Shown here: piece after piece, positions 53,810 to 61,883 of the stretch
How positions within the stretch are numbered: position 1 is the stretch's first letter
Layout of the letters: every line of letters starts with the position of its first letter
DNA from: Lachnospiraceae bacterium
GTDB taxonomy: Bacteria > Bacillota > Clostridia > Lachnospirales > Lachnospiraceae
NCBI GenBank assembly: GCA_031272985.1
Contig: JAISSU010000029.1
Span: 1 to 64,000 of the forward strand
Direction of reading: 5' to 3'
DNA: 64,000 nucleotides
Notes under the pieces: generated by a model
Seen by the model: only the letters and a program-made list of their open reading frames with translations
What the model was told of the DNA's origin: nothing
Database searches by the model: none
Position numbers and translations under genes: made by a program

Positions 53810-54720
53810 TCACCGCAAAGACCGCGGGCTTTTGTTTCGGTGTAAAGCGTGCGGTAAAGATGGTTTATGATAAGGCGGGAGGGGATTCACCCTCAGGACT
53901 TAAGACCGCCGGACCCATATACACATATGGTCCTATTATACATAATGAAATAGTTCAAAAAGACTTGGAAGCTCGCGGCGTTATTGTGGCAGACACTATT
54001 AAAGAGCTTGAAAAATTGCCGTCGGGCACCATCATAATACGCTCCCACGGAATCACCAGAGAAGAGCATGAAAGGTTACTGAAATCCGGTCATAATGTGA
54101 TTGATGCCACCTGCCCGTTCGTGAAAAAAATCCACAGACTTGTTATGGAAAAAAGTAAAGAAGGTTATGAGATAGTCATCTTGGGCGACCCAAAACACCC
54201 TGAGGTAATTGGCATAAAAGGATGGGCTGGAGAGAATGTTTCGATCATTGAAAACAAAGAGGACGCAGTGGATTTTTTGCATAAAAAAACATTAAATGCC
54301 AATGAAAGTTTGGTAAAGAAAAATAAAAAAATCCCGAAGTTGCCTATTTGCGTGGTTTCCCAGACCACATTTAATTCACGTAAATTTAAAGAATTAGTTG
54401 AAATCATAGAAAAAACGGAGTATGATACACTTGTTGTAAATACGATATGCGATGCTACATTAAAACGTCAGGAGGAGGCGGAGCGCATCGCTAACCGGGT
54501 GGACGCGATGCTTGTGATAGGGGATAGTCATAGCTCAAACACCCAAAAGTTATATGATATCTGCAGTAATGTGTGTAAAACTACGTACTTTATCCAGACT
54601 ATAGAGGATTTGAACTTGAGTCAATTACGGTCCGTGGACACAGTGGGTATTACAGCAGGGGCATCCACGCCCAATAAAATAATTGAGGAGGTTCAAAATA
54701 ATGTCAGACTTGACTTTTGA
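53797..54720 (+). CDS. ispH: 4-hydroxy-3-methylbut-2-enyl diphosphate reductase
   Basis: 307 residues. The three cluster cysteines stand in TAKTAGFCFGVKRAV, IDATCPFVKKIH and NTICDATLKRQEEA; further motifs are TYGPIIHNEIV, IIRSHGITREE and ITAGASTPNKIIEE. It performs the last step of the MEP isoprenoid pathway, giving IPP and DMAPP. Length is normal for a stand-alone IspH; in several Clostridia it is fused to ribosomal protein S1, whereas here the two frames are separate and overlap by 20 bases. The start lies in the end of cmk. Confidence 0.96.
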   Translation: MPEVITAKTAGFCFGVKRAVKMVYDKAGGDSPSGLKTAGPIYTYGPIIHNEIVQKDLEARGVIVADTIKELEKLPSGTIIIRSHGITREEHERLLKSGHNVIDATCPFVKKIHRLVMEKSKEGYEIVILGDPKHPEVIGIKGWAGENVSIIENKEDAVDFLHKKTLNANESLVKKNKKIPKLPICVVSQTTFNSRKFKELVEIIEKTEYDTLVVNTICDATLKRQEEAERIANRVDAMLVIGDSHSSNTQKLYDICSNVCKTTYFIQTIEDLNLSQLRSVDTVGITAGASTPNKIIEEVQNNVRLDF

Positions 54721-56020
54721 ACAGATGTTGGAGGATTCTTTCAAAACAATCAGAAACGGAGAGGTTGTTGACGGCGTAGTCATTGACGTAAAGCCGGATG
54801 AAATTATCCTGAATATCGGCTATAAGTCCGACGGAATCCTGACAAGGAGCGAATACACAAATGAATCAAACGTGGATTTGACCCAGGTTGTTTCGGTAGG
54901 GGATGAAATGACGGTTAAGGTCCTGAAAGTAAATGACGGAGAGGGACAATTACTTCTGACCTATAAACGTTTGATACAGGAAAAGGGAAATGAAAAGCTC
55001 AGAGAAGCCTATGAAAATCATGAAGTCCTTAAAGCTCCTGTAGTACAAATCCTCGGCGTCGGCATATGCGTTGTCGTTGACGAGGCGAGGGTTTTCATAC
55101 CCTCCAGTCTGGTTTCGGATACTTATGAAAAGGATCTGAGTAAATACAAGGATCAGGAGATTGAGTTTGTTATCAGTGAATTCAATCCCAAAAGAAACCG
55201 CATAATCGGTGATCGCAGGCAGCTCTTAGCAGCCGAGCGGGCTGAAAAGCAAAAAGAGCTCTTAGGCAGACTTAAGGTCGGCGACAGAGTTGTGGGTATT
55301 GTTAAGAACGTGACGAATTTCGGCGTATTTATTGATTTGGGCGGCATAGACGGTTTGCTTCATATTTCAGAAATGGCATGGGGCAGAATTGATGATCCGC
55401 GCAAGGAATTAAAAGCCGGAGAGGAAGTAGAAGTTCTTGTAAAGGATATTAATAATACAAAGATTGCGCTGACTCTTAAATTCCCTGAGACTAATCCTTG
55501 GGTAAAAGCTGCCGAGGAATTCAAAATCGGAAAAGAAGTAACAGGGAAGGTTGCCAGAATGACGGATTTCGGAGCCTTCATAGAGCTTTCGCCGGGAGTG
55601 GATGCGTTGCTTCACGTTTCCCAGATTTCAAAGACTCATGTCAATAAACCTTCGGATGTATTATCAGTCGGTCAGGAAATCACCGCGAGAATCGTTGATT
55701 TCATTGAAGCTGACAGGAAAATAAGCCTCAGCATGCGTGTGCTCGAGACCGCCGATGAAGCAAAAGAAACCGCAGAGGAAGCGAAGGAAGCCGTCGAAGA
55801 AGCAAAAGAAGAAGTAAAAGAAGAAGTAAAAGAGGCTGTTGAAGAAGTAAAGGAAGAAGCTAAAGAGACTGTCGAAGAAGCAAAGGAAAGAACTAAAGAG
55901 ACGGCCGAAGAAGCTAAAGAAGAAGTAAAAGAGGCCGTCGAAGAAACAACAGAAGACGCTAAGGAAGCAAATGATGATACAACGAAGGATGATACAGAAA
56001 CCGCTTCCGATGCCGAATAA
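54701..56020 (+). CDS. rpsA: Ribosomal protein S1 with a hendecad-repeat tail
   Basis: 439 residues. Four S1 domains are seen: about 15-85, a degenerate one about 95-165, about 185-255 (GIVKNVTNFGVFIDLGGIDG) and about 270-345 (GKVARMTDFGAFIELSPGVD). Domains three and four have the classic RNA-binding pattern. The tail (352-439) is built from six eleven-residue units of the type ETAEEAKEAVE, highly charged and probably one long helix, then an acidic end. S1 helps mRNA bind the small subunit. The ATG lies inside ispH with GAGGAGG upstream; the frame is open six codons before it. Confidence 0.93.
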   Translation: MSDLTFEQMLEDSFKTIRNGEVVDGVVIDVKPDEIILNIGYKSDGILTRSEYTNESNVDLTQVVSVGDEMTVKVLKVNDGEGQLLLTYKRLIQEKGNEKLREAYENHEVLKAPVVQILGVGICVVVDEARVFIPSSLVSDTYEKDLSKYKDQEIEFVISEFNPKRNRIIGDRRQLLAAERAEKQKELLGRLKVGDRVVGIVKNVTNFGVFIDLGGIDGLLHISEMAWGRIDDPRKELKAGEEVEVLVKDINNTKIALTLKFPETNPWVKAAEEFKIGKEVTGKVARMTDFGAFIELSPGVDALLHVSQISKTHVNKPSDVLSVGQEITARIVDFIEADRKISLSMRVLETADEAKETAEEAKEAVEEAKEEVKEEVKEAVEEVKEEAKETVEEAKERTKETAEEAKEEVKEAVEETTEDAKEANDDTTKDDTETASDAE

Positions 56021-56047
56021 TAATGAATTGTTAACGGTATAATAATG

Positions 56048-56083
56048 AAGGGGATAGGGGTCATATGATTCCTATCTTTCCTT
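56048..56083 (+). terminator. Weak hairpin after rpsA
   Basis: AAGG then GATAGG pairs with CCTATC then CCTT, with a bulge and a 12-base loop. There is no good T run after it, so termination is uncertain. Confidence 0.3.
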
Positions 56084-56215
56084 ATGTGAATCGTTAATTT
56101 ATAATCAAGATGTACGACAAAATATACATGTATTTGATTTCAAAATATGGATTAGATTTACAATTTCATGTATAGTATTTTTGAGTTTAGAGACTTAAGA
56201 GAGGAAGGGCGTAAT

Positions 56216-57532
56216 ATGGCGTTATTAACGTTTCGAGGCGGTATTCACCCCAAGGACGGAAAATCACTTGCGAAGGATATGGCGATAGCGGATGTGCAGC
56301 CTAAGGATGAATTGGTCTATCCGCTTTCCCAGCATATCGGCGCTCCCGCAAAAGCCATTGTGGCAGTGGGTGATACCGTTTTAAAGGGACAGAAAATAGC
56401 CGAAGCGGGGGGTTTTGTTTCCGCACCCGTCTATTCTACCGTATCAGGAAAAGTCACAGGCATCGCACCTCGGACTAATCCCACAGGCACAAAGGTTATG
56501 AGCATTGTTATTGAAAATGACGGCGAATATAAGGAAGTGGAATATCCGCACGTAAAGCCGCTTTCGGAGCTTTCAAAAGAAGAAATATTGAATTTGATAG
56601 CCGATGCCGGCATAGTCGGCATGGGCGGCGCGGGATTTCCCACGAGGGTAAAGCTATCTCCGAAAGAGCCGGATAAAATTGATTTTATCATTGCTAATTG
56701 CGCAGAATGCGAGCCTTTTATCACCGCGGATTATCGCAGTATTTTAGAAAACGGCGATGAATTAATCGGCGGAATGAAGGTCGTATTAAAGCTTTTTGAC
56801 AATGCAAAAGGGATTTTTGCAGTCGAGGACAATAAACCTGATTGCGTGGAAAAGCTTAAAGAACTTACAAAAGATGATGACAGAATCTCGGTGGTAAAGG
56901 TAAAAACAAAGTATCCGCAGGGCGGTGAACGGCACCTGATTTATGCCACCACGGGGCGCGCCATACACGCGGCGATGCTGCCTGCCGACGTCGGTTGTAT
57001 AGTGGATAATGTCGCGACTCTCATTGAAATATATAAGGCTGTGGTATTGGGAAAACCGTCTATGGATAGGGTGGTCACCGTGAGCGGTGATGCCATAAAG
57101 ACTCCCGGTAATTTCAGAGTGCCATATGGAGTGAGTCACGAGACAGTAATAGAGGCAGCGGGAGGATTTGCGGTTGAGCCTGAAAAGATCATATCCGGAG
57201 GTCCGATGATGGGATTTGCTATGTTTACCATAGATACCCCCATCACAAAGACTTCTTCGTCTATTCTTGCTTTTTCAAAGGATGCCGTAGCCGAAAAAGA
57301 GCCGAGTGCTTGCATTAATTGCGGACGCTGCGTAGAAGCATGCCCGAGCAGGATAATGCCCGCGAGACTTGCGGATATTGCCGAGAGGCACGACGAAGAA
57401 GCTTTCGTTAATTTTGACGGGCTGGAATGCTGCGAATGCGGTTGCTGCAGTTATGTATGCCCCGCGAGACGCCAATTAAAACAATCAATTGCCGCCATGC
57501 GTAAAGTTTGTCTGGCCAAAAAGAAAAAGTAG
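56216..57532 (+). CDS. rnfC: Rnf complex subunit RnfC
   Basis: 438 residues. The N-terminal FRGGIHPKDGKSLAKD and glycine-rich GMGGAGFPTRVKL, with the NADH/FMN site around NCAECEPFITADYR, are followed by a SLBB-like part and two [4Fe-4S] motifs, CINCGRCVEACP and CCECGCCSYVCP. RnfC is the peripheral subunit at which electrons meet NAD. Start ATG 56216 has AGGAAGGG before it; the frame is open 16 codons earlier without a good ribosome site. It opens the rnfCDGEAB operon. The 195 bases ahead hold only weak promoter candidates (a TATAAT at 56100). Confidence 0.96.
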   Translation: MALLTFRGGIHPKDGKSLAKDMAIADVQPKDELVYPLSQHIGAPAKAIVAVGDTVLKGQKIAEAGGFVSAPVYSTVSGKVTGIAPRTNPTGTKVMSIVIENDGEYKEVEYPHVKPLSELSKEEILNLIADAGIVGMGGAGFPTRVKLSPKEPDKIDFIIANCAECEPFITADYRSILENGDELIGGMKVVLKLFDNAKGIFAVEDNKPDCVEKLKELTKDDDRISVVKVKTKYPQGGERHLIYATTGRAIHAAMLPADVGCIVDNVATLIEIYKAVVLGKPSMDRVVTVSGDAIKTPGNFRVPYGVSHETVIEAAGGFAVEPEKIISGGPMMGFAMFTIDTPITKTSSSILAFSKDAVAEKEPSACINCGRCVEACPSRIMPARLADIAERHDEEAFVNFDGLECCECGCCSYVCPARRQLKQSIAAMRKVCLAKKKK

Positions 57533-57558
57533 AACGCGGAAAGATGAGGTGAATTAAG

Positions 57559-58518
57559 TTGAGTGAGAGGAATTTGAATTTGTCATCTTCGCCCCATGTG
57601 CGTTCGAAGGTGACTACGGGCAGTATAATGCTCTGTGTAGTTATAGCTCTGTTGCCGGCGTCTGCGTTCGGTGTATATAATTTTGGCGTTAGTGCCCTAA
57701 TTATGCTACTTGTGACGACAGCTACTGCGGTATTGACTGAGTATTTATATGAGAAATTAATGAAAAAGCCGGTTACGATTTCGGATTATTCCGCTTTGGT
57801 AACGGGTCTTTTGCTGGGGCTTAATATGCCGCCTACGGCGCCGTATTGGATGGGTGCGTTAGGAAGTGTATTTGCCATATTAGTTGTCAAACAGCTATTC
57901 GGGGGTTTGGGACAGAATTTCCTTAATCCCGCGCTCTCAGCCAGATGTTTTCTTTTGATTTCATTTACCGGTTATATGACACGCTTCGTATATGACGGAG
58001 TGACGGGAGCCACACCGCTCGCGGTATTAAAAGCGGGGAACCTCACGGAATTAAACACCATGAATATGATGCTTGGGAAGATTCCCGGAACCATAGGTGA
58101 GACTTCCGTAATAGCGATTGTAGCGGGAGCGATTTTCCTTATATTGACCGAGGTCATTGACATTCGAATACCGGGGACATATATTGTTACCTTCGTAATT
58201 TTCATAGGGATTTTCGGACATTTCACAAAAGCAGCCGTAGGGTTTTTCGATCCGGTTTATATCACGGCTCACCTTACAGGAGGCGGACTCATGCTGGGGG
58301 CATTCTTTATGGCCACTGATTATGTGACTGCTCCCATCACAAAGAAAGGTCAGTACGTATATGGTATATGCATGGGAATCCTCACAGGGCTTTTCAGGTT
58401 GTTCGGAGGTTCAGCCGAGGGTGTGTCCTATGCAATATTAATCAGTAATATGCTGGTGCCGCTCATTGAGCGCGTCACCCGTCCTAAGCCGTTTGGAAAA
58501 GGAGGGGAAAAGTTTTGA
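57559..58518 (+). CDS. rnfD: Rnf complex subunit RnfD
   Basis: 319 residues, about nine to ten helices. Family parts are PHVRSKVTTGSIM, GLLLGLNMPPTAPYWMGALG, FGGLGQNFLNPALSAR and FFMATDYVTAPITKKGQ, the last near where FMN is linked covalently to a threonine in this family. It is part of the membrane ion pump. The start is TTG 57559 with GAGGTG upstream. It ends in a TTGA overlap with rnfG, so both genes use TTG starts. Confidence 0.95.
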   Translation: MSERNLNLSSSPHVRSKVTTGSIMLCVVIALLPASAFGVYNFGVSALIMLLVTTATAVLTEYLYEKLMKKPVTISDYSALVTGLLLGLNMPPTAPYWMGALGSVFAILVVKQLFGGLGQNFLNPALSARCFLLISFTGYMTRFVYDGVTGATPLAVLKAGNLTELNTMNMMLGKIPGTIGETSVIAIVAGAIFLILTEVIDIRIPGTYIVTFVIFIGIFGHFTKAAVGFFDPVYITAHLTGGGLMLGAFFMATDYVTAPITKKGQYVYGICMGILTGLFRLFGGSAEGVSYAILISNMLVPLIERVTRPKPFGKGGEKF

Positions 58519-59099
58519 GTAAAATGATTAAAAACGCGATTATTATCACGGTTATAACCATAGTAGCGGGAGTGGCATTGGGACTCGTATATGAGATTAC
58601 GAAGGTTCCGATTGCCAATGCCGAGGAAAACGCAAAAAGAGAAGCCTGGCAGAAGGTTTTTCCGAAAGCCGAACTCGCTGATTTTGAGACCACCGAAGTA
58701 GATGAGGAAAAGGCAAAAGAGGCCGCCGCGTCGGTTAATGCTAATGCTTTGATTGACGAAGTTTGCACCGTAAAAGGCGGAGATGAAGGCTACGTTATCA
58801 CTGTCACCGATAAAGAGGGCTACGGCGGCGATGTCCAAATCACTGTCGGCATAGCCTCAGACGGAACTGTTACCGGGATTTCATTTCTGGAGCTTTCAGA
58901 GACAGCGGGTCTTGGTATGAAAGCCAAAGAGCCTTCGTTTTATGAGCAATACGCAAACAAAAAGACAGATAGCTTTTACGTTTCAAAAGACGGCGGCGAA
59001 GGTGAGAAAATAGACGCCATCAGCGGAGCGACCATTACATCCCGTGCGGTGACAGGAGCGGTCAATACGGCTCTTGCCTACTACCGCAGCGCATTTTAG
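58515..59099 (+). CDS. rnfG: Rnf complex subunit RnfG
   Basis: 194 residues. One N-terminal membrane helix (about 5-28), then an outward FMN-binding domain with GYGGDVQITVGIASDGTV, LSETAGLGMKAKEPSF and the flavinylation motif DAISGATITSRAV, in which a threonine carries FMN through a phosphoester. It starts at TTG 58515, in a four-base overlap with the rnfD stop, with GGAGGGG before it. An FMN transferase (ApbE) needed for the modification is not in the window. Confidence 0.95.
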   Translation: MSKMIKNAIIITVITIVAGVALGLVYEITKVPIANAEENAKREAWQKVFPKAELADFETTEVDEEKAKEAAASVNANALIDEVCTVKGGDEGYVITVTDKEGYGGDVQITVGIASDGTVTGISFLELSETAGLGMKAKEPSFYEQYANKKTDSFYVSKDGGEGEKIDAISGATITSRAVTGAVNTALAYYRSAF

Positions 59100-59116
59100 G
59101 AGGTGAGGAAATCATT

Positions 59117-59938
59117 ATGAAAAACTGGCTTGAAAGAATTTATAACGGTATCATAAAAGAGAATCCCACCTTTGTGCTGATTCTCGGAATGTGCCCGACG
59201 CTCGCCGTTACGACGAGCGCCAGCAATGGCATAGGAATGGGACTTTCGACTACGGCGGTTCTCGTTCTTTCAAATATGCTGATAGCAATGCTTCGAAAGA
59301 TAATTCCGAATTCGGTGCGAATTCCGGCTTTTATAGTGATTGTTGCGGCTTTTGTTACTATGGTTCAGTTCCTCTTACAGGGCTTTGTGCCGAGCGTATA
59401 TCAATCACTGGGACTATATATTCCATTGATCGTTGTTAATTGTATTATCCTCGGCAGAGCTGAGGCTTATGCCTATAAAAATACCGTAATGATGTCGATT
59501 TTCGACGGAATAGGAATGGGAATCGGATTTACACTCGCTATTACGATAATCGGGCTTATCAGAGAATTAATAGGGGCCGGTCAGGCATTCGGCCGCCAGA
59601 TAATACCTGTGGCGGACAGCGCTGCGGGTAAAGGCGGATATGTACCGGTTACGATATTCATACTGGCACCCGGGGCGTTTTTGGTGCTGGCTTTCCTCAT
59701 AGCTTTTCAGAATTATTTAAAGAGAAAGGCCGCAAAGAGAGCGCACAGACCCATTCCCGCGGCGACATGCGCGGATGGCTGCGCCGCCTGCGGCAATGAA
59801 ATTTGCGGGAAGCCACTCATTTCGGAAGAAAAGACAGAAAAAACGGAAAATAAAAAAGAAGTGACGACAGAAGAAAAGTCAGAAGCAAAAACAGAAGTCA
59901 AGACAGATGAAGCTTCGGATAAGGAGGCTTTGGCATGA
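59117..59938 (+). CDS. rnfE: Rnf complex subunit RnfE with cysteine-rich C-terminal tail
   Basis: 273 residues. The first 200 are the usual six-helix RnfE/NqrD core: ENPTFVLILGMCPTLAVTTS, LIVVNCIILGRAEAYAYKN and DGIGMGIGFTLAI. The cysteines of the two central helices are at MCPTLA and NCIILG, which with RnfA hold an intramembrane iron-sulfur centre. A tail of about 65 residues follows with C218, C222, C225 and C230 and then a Lys/Glu/Thr-rich end. Many RnfE proteins stop near residue 200-230, so this tail is a notable extension. It overlaps rnfA by four bases (ATGA). Confidence 0.94.
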   Translation: MKNWLERIYNGIIKENPTFVLILGMCPTLAVTTSASNGIGMGLSTTAVLVLSNMLIAMLRKIIPNSVRIPAFIVIVAAFVTMVQFLLQGFVPSVYQSLGLYIPLIVVNCIILGRAEAYAYKNTVMMSIFDGIGMGIGFTLAITIIGLIRELIGAGQAFGRQIIPVADSAAGKGGYVPVTIFILAPGAFLVLAFLIAFQNYLKRKAAKRAHRPIPAATCADGCAACGNEICGKPLISEEKTEKTENKKEVTTEEKSEAKTEVKTDEASDKEALA

Positions 59939-60510
59939 AAGAAATAATTCTCATTATCGTAGGGTCCGCGCTTGTAAATAACGTCGTATTGAGCCAGTTC
60001 CTCGGGATTTGTCCCTTCCTCGGAGTTTCAAAGAGGGTGGAGACTGCCAGCGGAATGGGCGGAGCGGTTATCTTTGTTATCACTCTCGCCTCTGTGCTCG
60101 CCTCGGTGGTTTATAATTACATTTTAGTGCCCCTAAAGGTCGAGTATTTGCAGACAATTGTATTTATACTTCTGATTGCCGCCCTCGTTCAGTTTGTTGA
60201 GATGTTCCTTAAAAAATCCGTTCAGGGACTATATAGGGCTCTGGGGGTTTACCTGCCGCTTATTACCACTAATTGCGCGGTTTTGGGAGTAGCTATTATT
60301 AATGTTCAAAAAGATTACAATATCTTAAACAGCACAATAAATGGTTTCTCGGTGGCGCTTGGGTTTGCGATTGCCATAATCATTATGGCGGGTATCCGCG
60401 AGAAAACCGAATACAATAATATACCGGAATCCTTTAAAGGAATGCCAATCACCCTTCTGACCGCGAGTCTGATGGCTATAGCATTCTTTGGATTCTCCGG
60501 TCTTATATAG
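59935..60510 (+). CDS. rnfA: Rnf complex subunit RnfA
   Basis: 191 residues, six helices. Diagnostic parts are NNVVLSQFLGICPFLGVSKR and YLPLITTNCAVLGVAIIN; the cysteines at GICPFLG and TNCAVLG are the counterparts of those in RnfE and bind the shared cluster inside the membrane. It starts in an ATGA overlap with rnfE and rnfB follows 14 bases later. Confidence 0.96.
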   Translation: MKEIILIIVGSALVNNVVLSQFLGICPFLGVSKRVETASGMGGAVIFVITLASVLASVVYNYILVPLKVEYLQTIVFILLIAALVQFVEMFLKKSVQGLYRALGVYLPLITTNCAVLGVAIINVQKDYNILNSTINGFSVALGFAIAIIIMAGIREKTEYNNIPESFKGMPITLLTASLMAIAFFGFSGLI

Positions 60511-60524
60511 GAGGGCGCTAAAAT

Positions 60525-61319
60525 ATGTTATCAGGAATTTTAATAGCCACCTTGGTGGTAGGCGGAACCGGGCTTTTCATAGGCGTCTTCTTAGGGATTG
60601 CGGGGAAAAAATTTGCGGTAGTTGTGGATGAAAGAGAAGAAGCCATTTTGGATGTTTTGCCGGGGAATAACTGCGGTGGTTGCGGATATGCCGGGTGCTC
60701 CGGGCTGGCGTCTGCCATCGTTAAGGGCGATGCTCCCGTAAATGCCTGCCCCGTCGGCGGAGCACGTGTCGCAAAGCAGGTAGCCGATATTATGGGTGAG
60801 GACGCAGGAGAATCAAAGCACATGGTTGCTTTTGTTCACTGCGCAGGCTCTAAAGATGTCACGAACCGCGAATATGAATATTACGGACTGCATGACTGTA
60901 TGATAGTTAATATGATGCAAAACAGCGGTCCTAAGACCTGTAATTACGGATGCCTGGGTGATGGGAATTGTGTTTCCGCCTGTCCGTTTGACGCAATTCA
61001 TGTCGAAAATGGTGTGGCAATCGTCGATAAGGACGCTTGTAAAGCCTGCAGTAAATGTGTGGCAGCTTGCCCGAGACATTTAATAAGTCTCGTGCCCTAT
61101 GACCACAAACACCTGATTCGTTGTAATAATGAAGAAAAAGGAAAAGAAGTGCAGGCCGCATGTAAGGTCGGATGTATCGGGTGTAAAATGTGCCAGAGAC
61201 AATGTAAATTCGACGCTATCTCCATGCAGGGAAATCTGGCGGTTATGGATCTTGAAAAATGTACGGATTGCGGTGCTTGCGCACTGAAATGTCCGAGAAA
61301 GGTCATATTACAGGGATAA
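60525..61319 (+). CDS. rnfB: Rnf complex subunit RnfB
   Basis: 264 residues. A membrane helix (about 5-27) precedes the CGGCGYAGC cluster motif in NNCGGCGYAGCSGLA, then ferredoxin-like motifs CNYGCLGDGNCVSACP, CKACSKCVAACP, CKVGCIGCKMCQRQC and CTDCGACALKCP. It receives electrons from reduced ferredoxin. The order rnfCDGEAB is that of Clostridia. The stop shares a base with the ATG of the DUF2752 gene. Confidence 0.96.
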   Translation: MLSGILIATLVVGGTGLFIGVFLGIAGKKFAVVVDEREEAILDVLPGNNCGGCGYAGCSGLASAIVKGDAPVNACPVGGARVAKQVADIMGEDAGESKHMVAFVHCAGSKDVTNREYEYYGLHDCMIVNMMQNSGPKTCNYGCLGDGNCVSACPFDAIHVENGVAIVDKDACKACSKCVAACPRHLISLVPYDHKHLIRCNNEEKGKEVQAACKVGCIGCKMCQRQCKFDAISMQGNLAVMDLEKCTDCGACALKCPRKVILQG

Positions 61320-61765
61320 TGTCCTTAAAGGAACGGCTCGCAAAGGGCTTTGAGCTACTAAAAAAAGATGTTAAACACATGAAATGGGCGATAATTGCAA
61401 TAATCGCCTATTTTGTCATAATTATGCAATTTTCGCCATATCTATGTCCGGTTTACACCTTCACCGGTATACCATGTCCGGGGTGCGGACTTACGCGAGC
61501 GGGCAAACTTCTACTGCATGGAGACCTTGACGGCGCATTTCATATGCATCCTTTTATCTATGGCGTTGCGTTCATTCTGATTGCACTTTTTATCTCACGC
61601 TATGTTATTCAGAAAAAAAATGCCGAATTATTTAAATGGTTATGCATATTATTAATCGTAGGAATGTTGGGATTTTACATATACAGGATGTTGGTGTTTT
61701 TCCCCGATGTGACGCCGATGGTCTACTATAAGGACGCTTTCCTATACAAGATTTTGAGAAAATAG
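61319..61765 (+). CDS. DUF2752 membrane protein
   Basis: 148 residues, about three helices. The PCPGCGLTRAG motif after the first helix defines DUF2752, a small membrane family of unknown role. The remaining helices follow at about 83-103 and 111-132. It starts at the TAATG junction with rnfB, so it is probably the last gene of the rnf operon; AGGGA serves as ribosome site. The frame is open 20 codons further into rnfB but without support. A link with Rnf function is only positional. Confidence 0.85.
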   Translation: MSLKERLAKGFELLKKDVKHMKWAIIAIIAYFVIIMQFSPYLCPVYTFTGIPCPGCGLTRAGKLLLHGDLDGAFHMHPFIYGVAFILIALFISRYVIQKKNAELFKWLCILLIVGMLGFYIYRMLVFFPDVTPMVYYKDAFLYKILRK

Positions 61766-61813
61766 TGTGAAAAAATGAGTAATAGTTGACAAAATCCCGC
61801 GAATAGTTCACAA
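61761..61813 (+). promoter_or_regulatory. Three phased direct repeats ahead of a promoter
   Basis: AATAGTGTGA (61761), AATAGTTGACAA (61781) and AATAGTTCACAA (61802) start 20 and 21 bases apart, on the same face of the helix. They end seven bases before a -35 box, a place where an activator or repressor could bind. Confidence 0.45.
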
Positions 61814-61819
61814 TTATTA

Positions 61820-61848
61820 TTGAGTTTTCACGCACGAAATGATATTAT
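61820..61848 (+). promoter_or_regulatory. Promoter of the Tyr/Pro/Arg-repeat membrane protein gene
   Basis: TTGAGT (61820-61825), 17 bases, TATTAT (61843-61848), 35 bases before the start codon at 61884. Confidence 0.55.
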
Positions 61849-61883
61849 TTATATATCTAAGCGCCAATCAGGAGGGGTATGGT

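Noticed and set aside
54701..54720. Frameshifted ispH-rpsA fusion
   Set aside because: IspH reaches its normal end and S1 has its own ATG and strong ribosome site, so these are two overlapping genes rather than a broken fusion.
56028..56034. TTGTTAA as a Rex operator between rpsA and rnfC
   Set aside because: Only one half of the TTGTTAA-N4-TTAACAA palindrome is present; the second half (ATAATAA) does not fit. A similar lone half near 42650 was also dropped.
55672..56064. A 130-residue serine-rich open frame on the minus strand opposite the S1 tail
   Set aside because: It is the mirror of the repetitive GAA/AAG-rich coding strand of the eleven-residue repeats; no ribosome site or promoter, and the plus strand is clearly coding.
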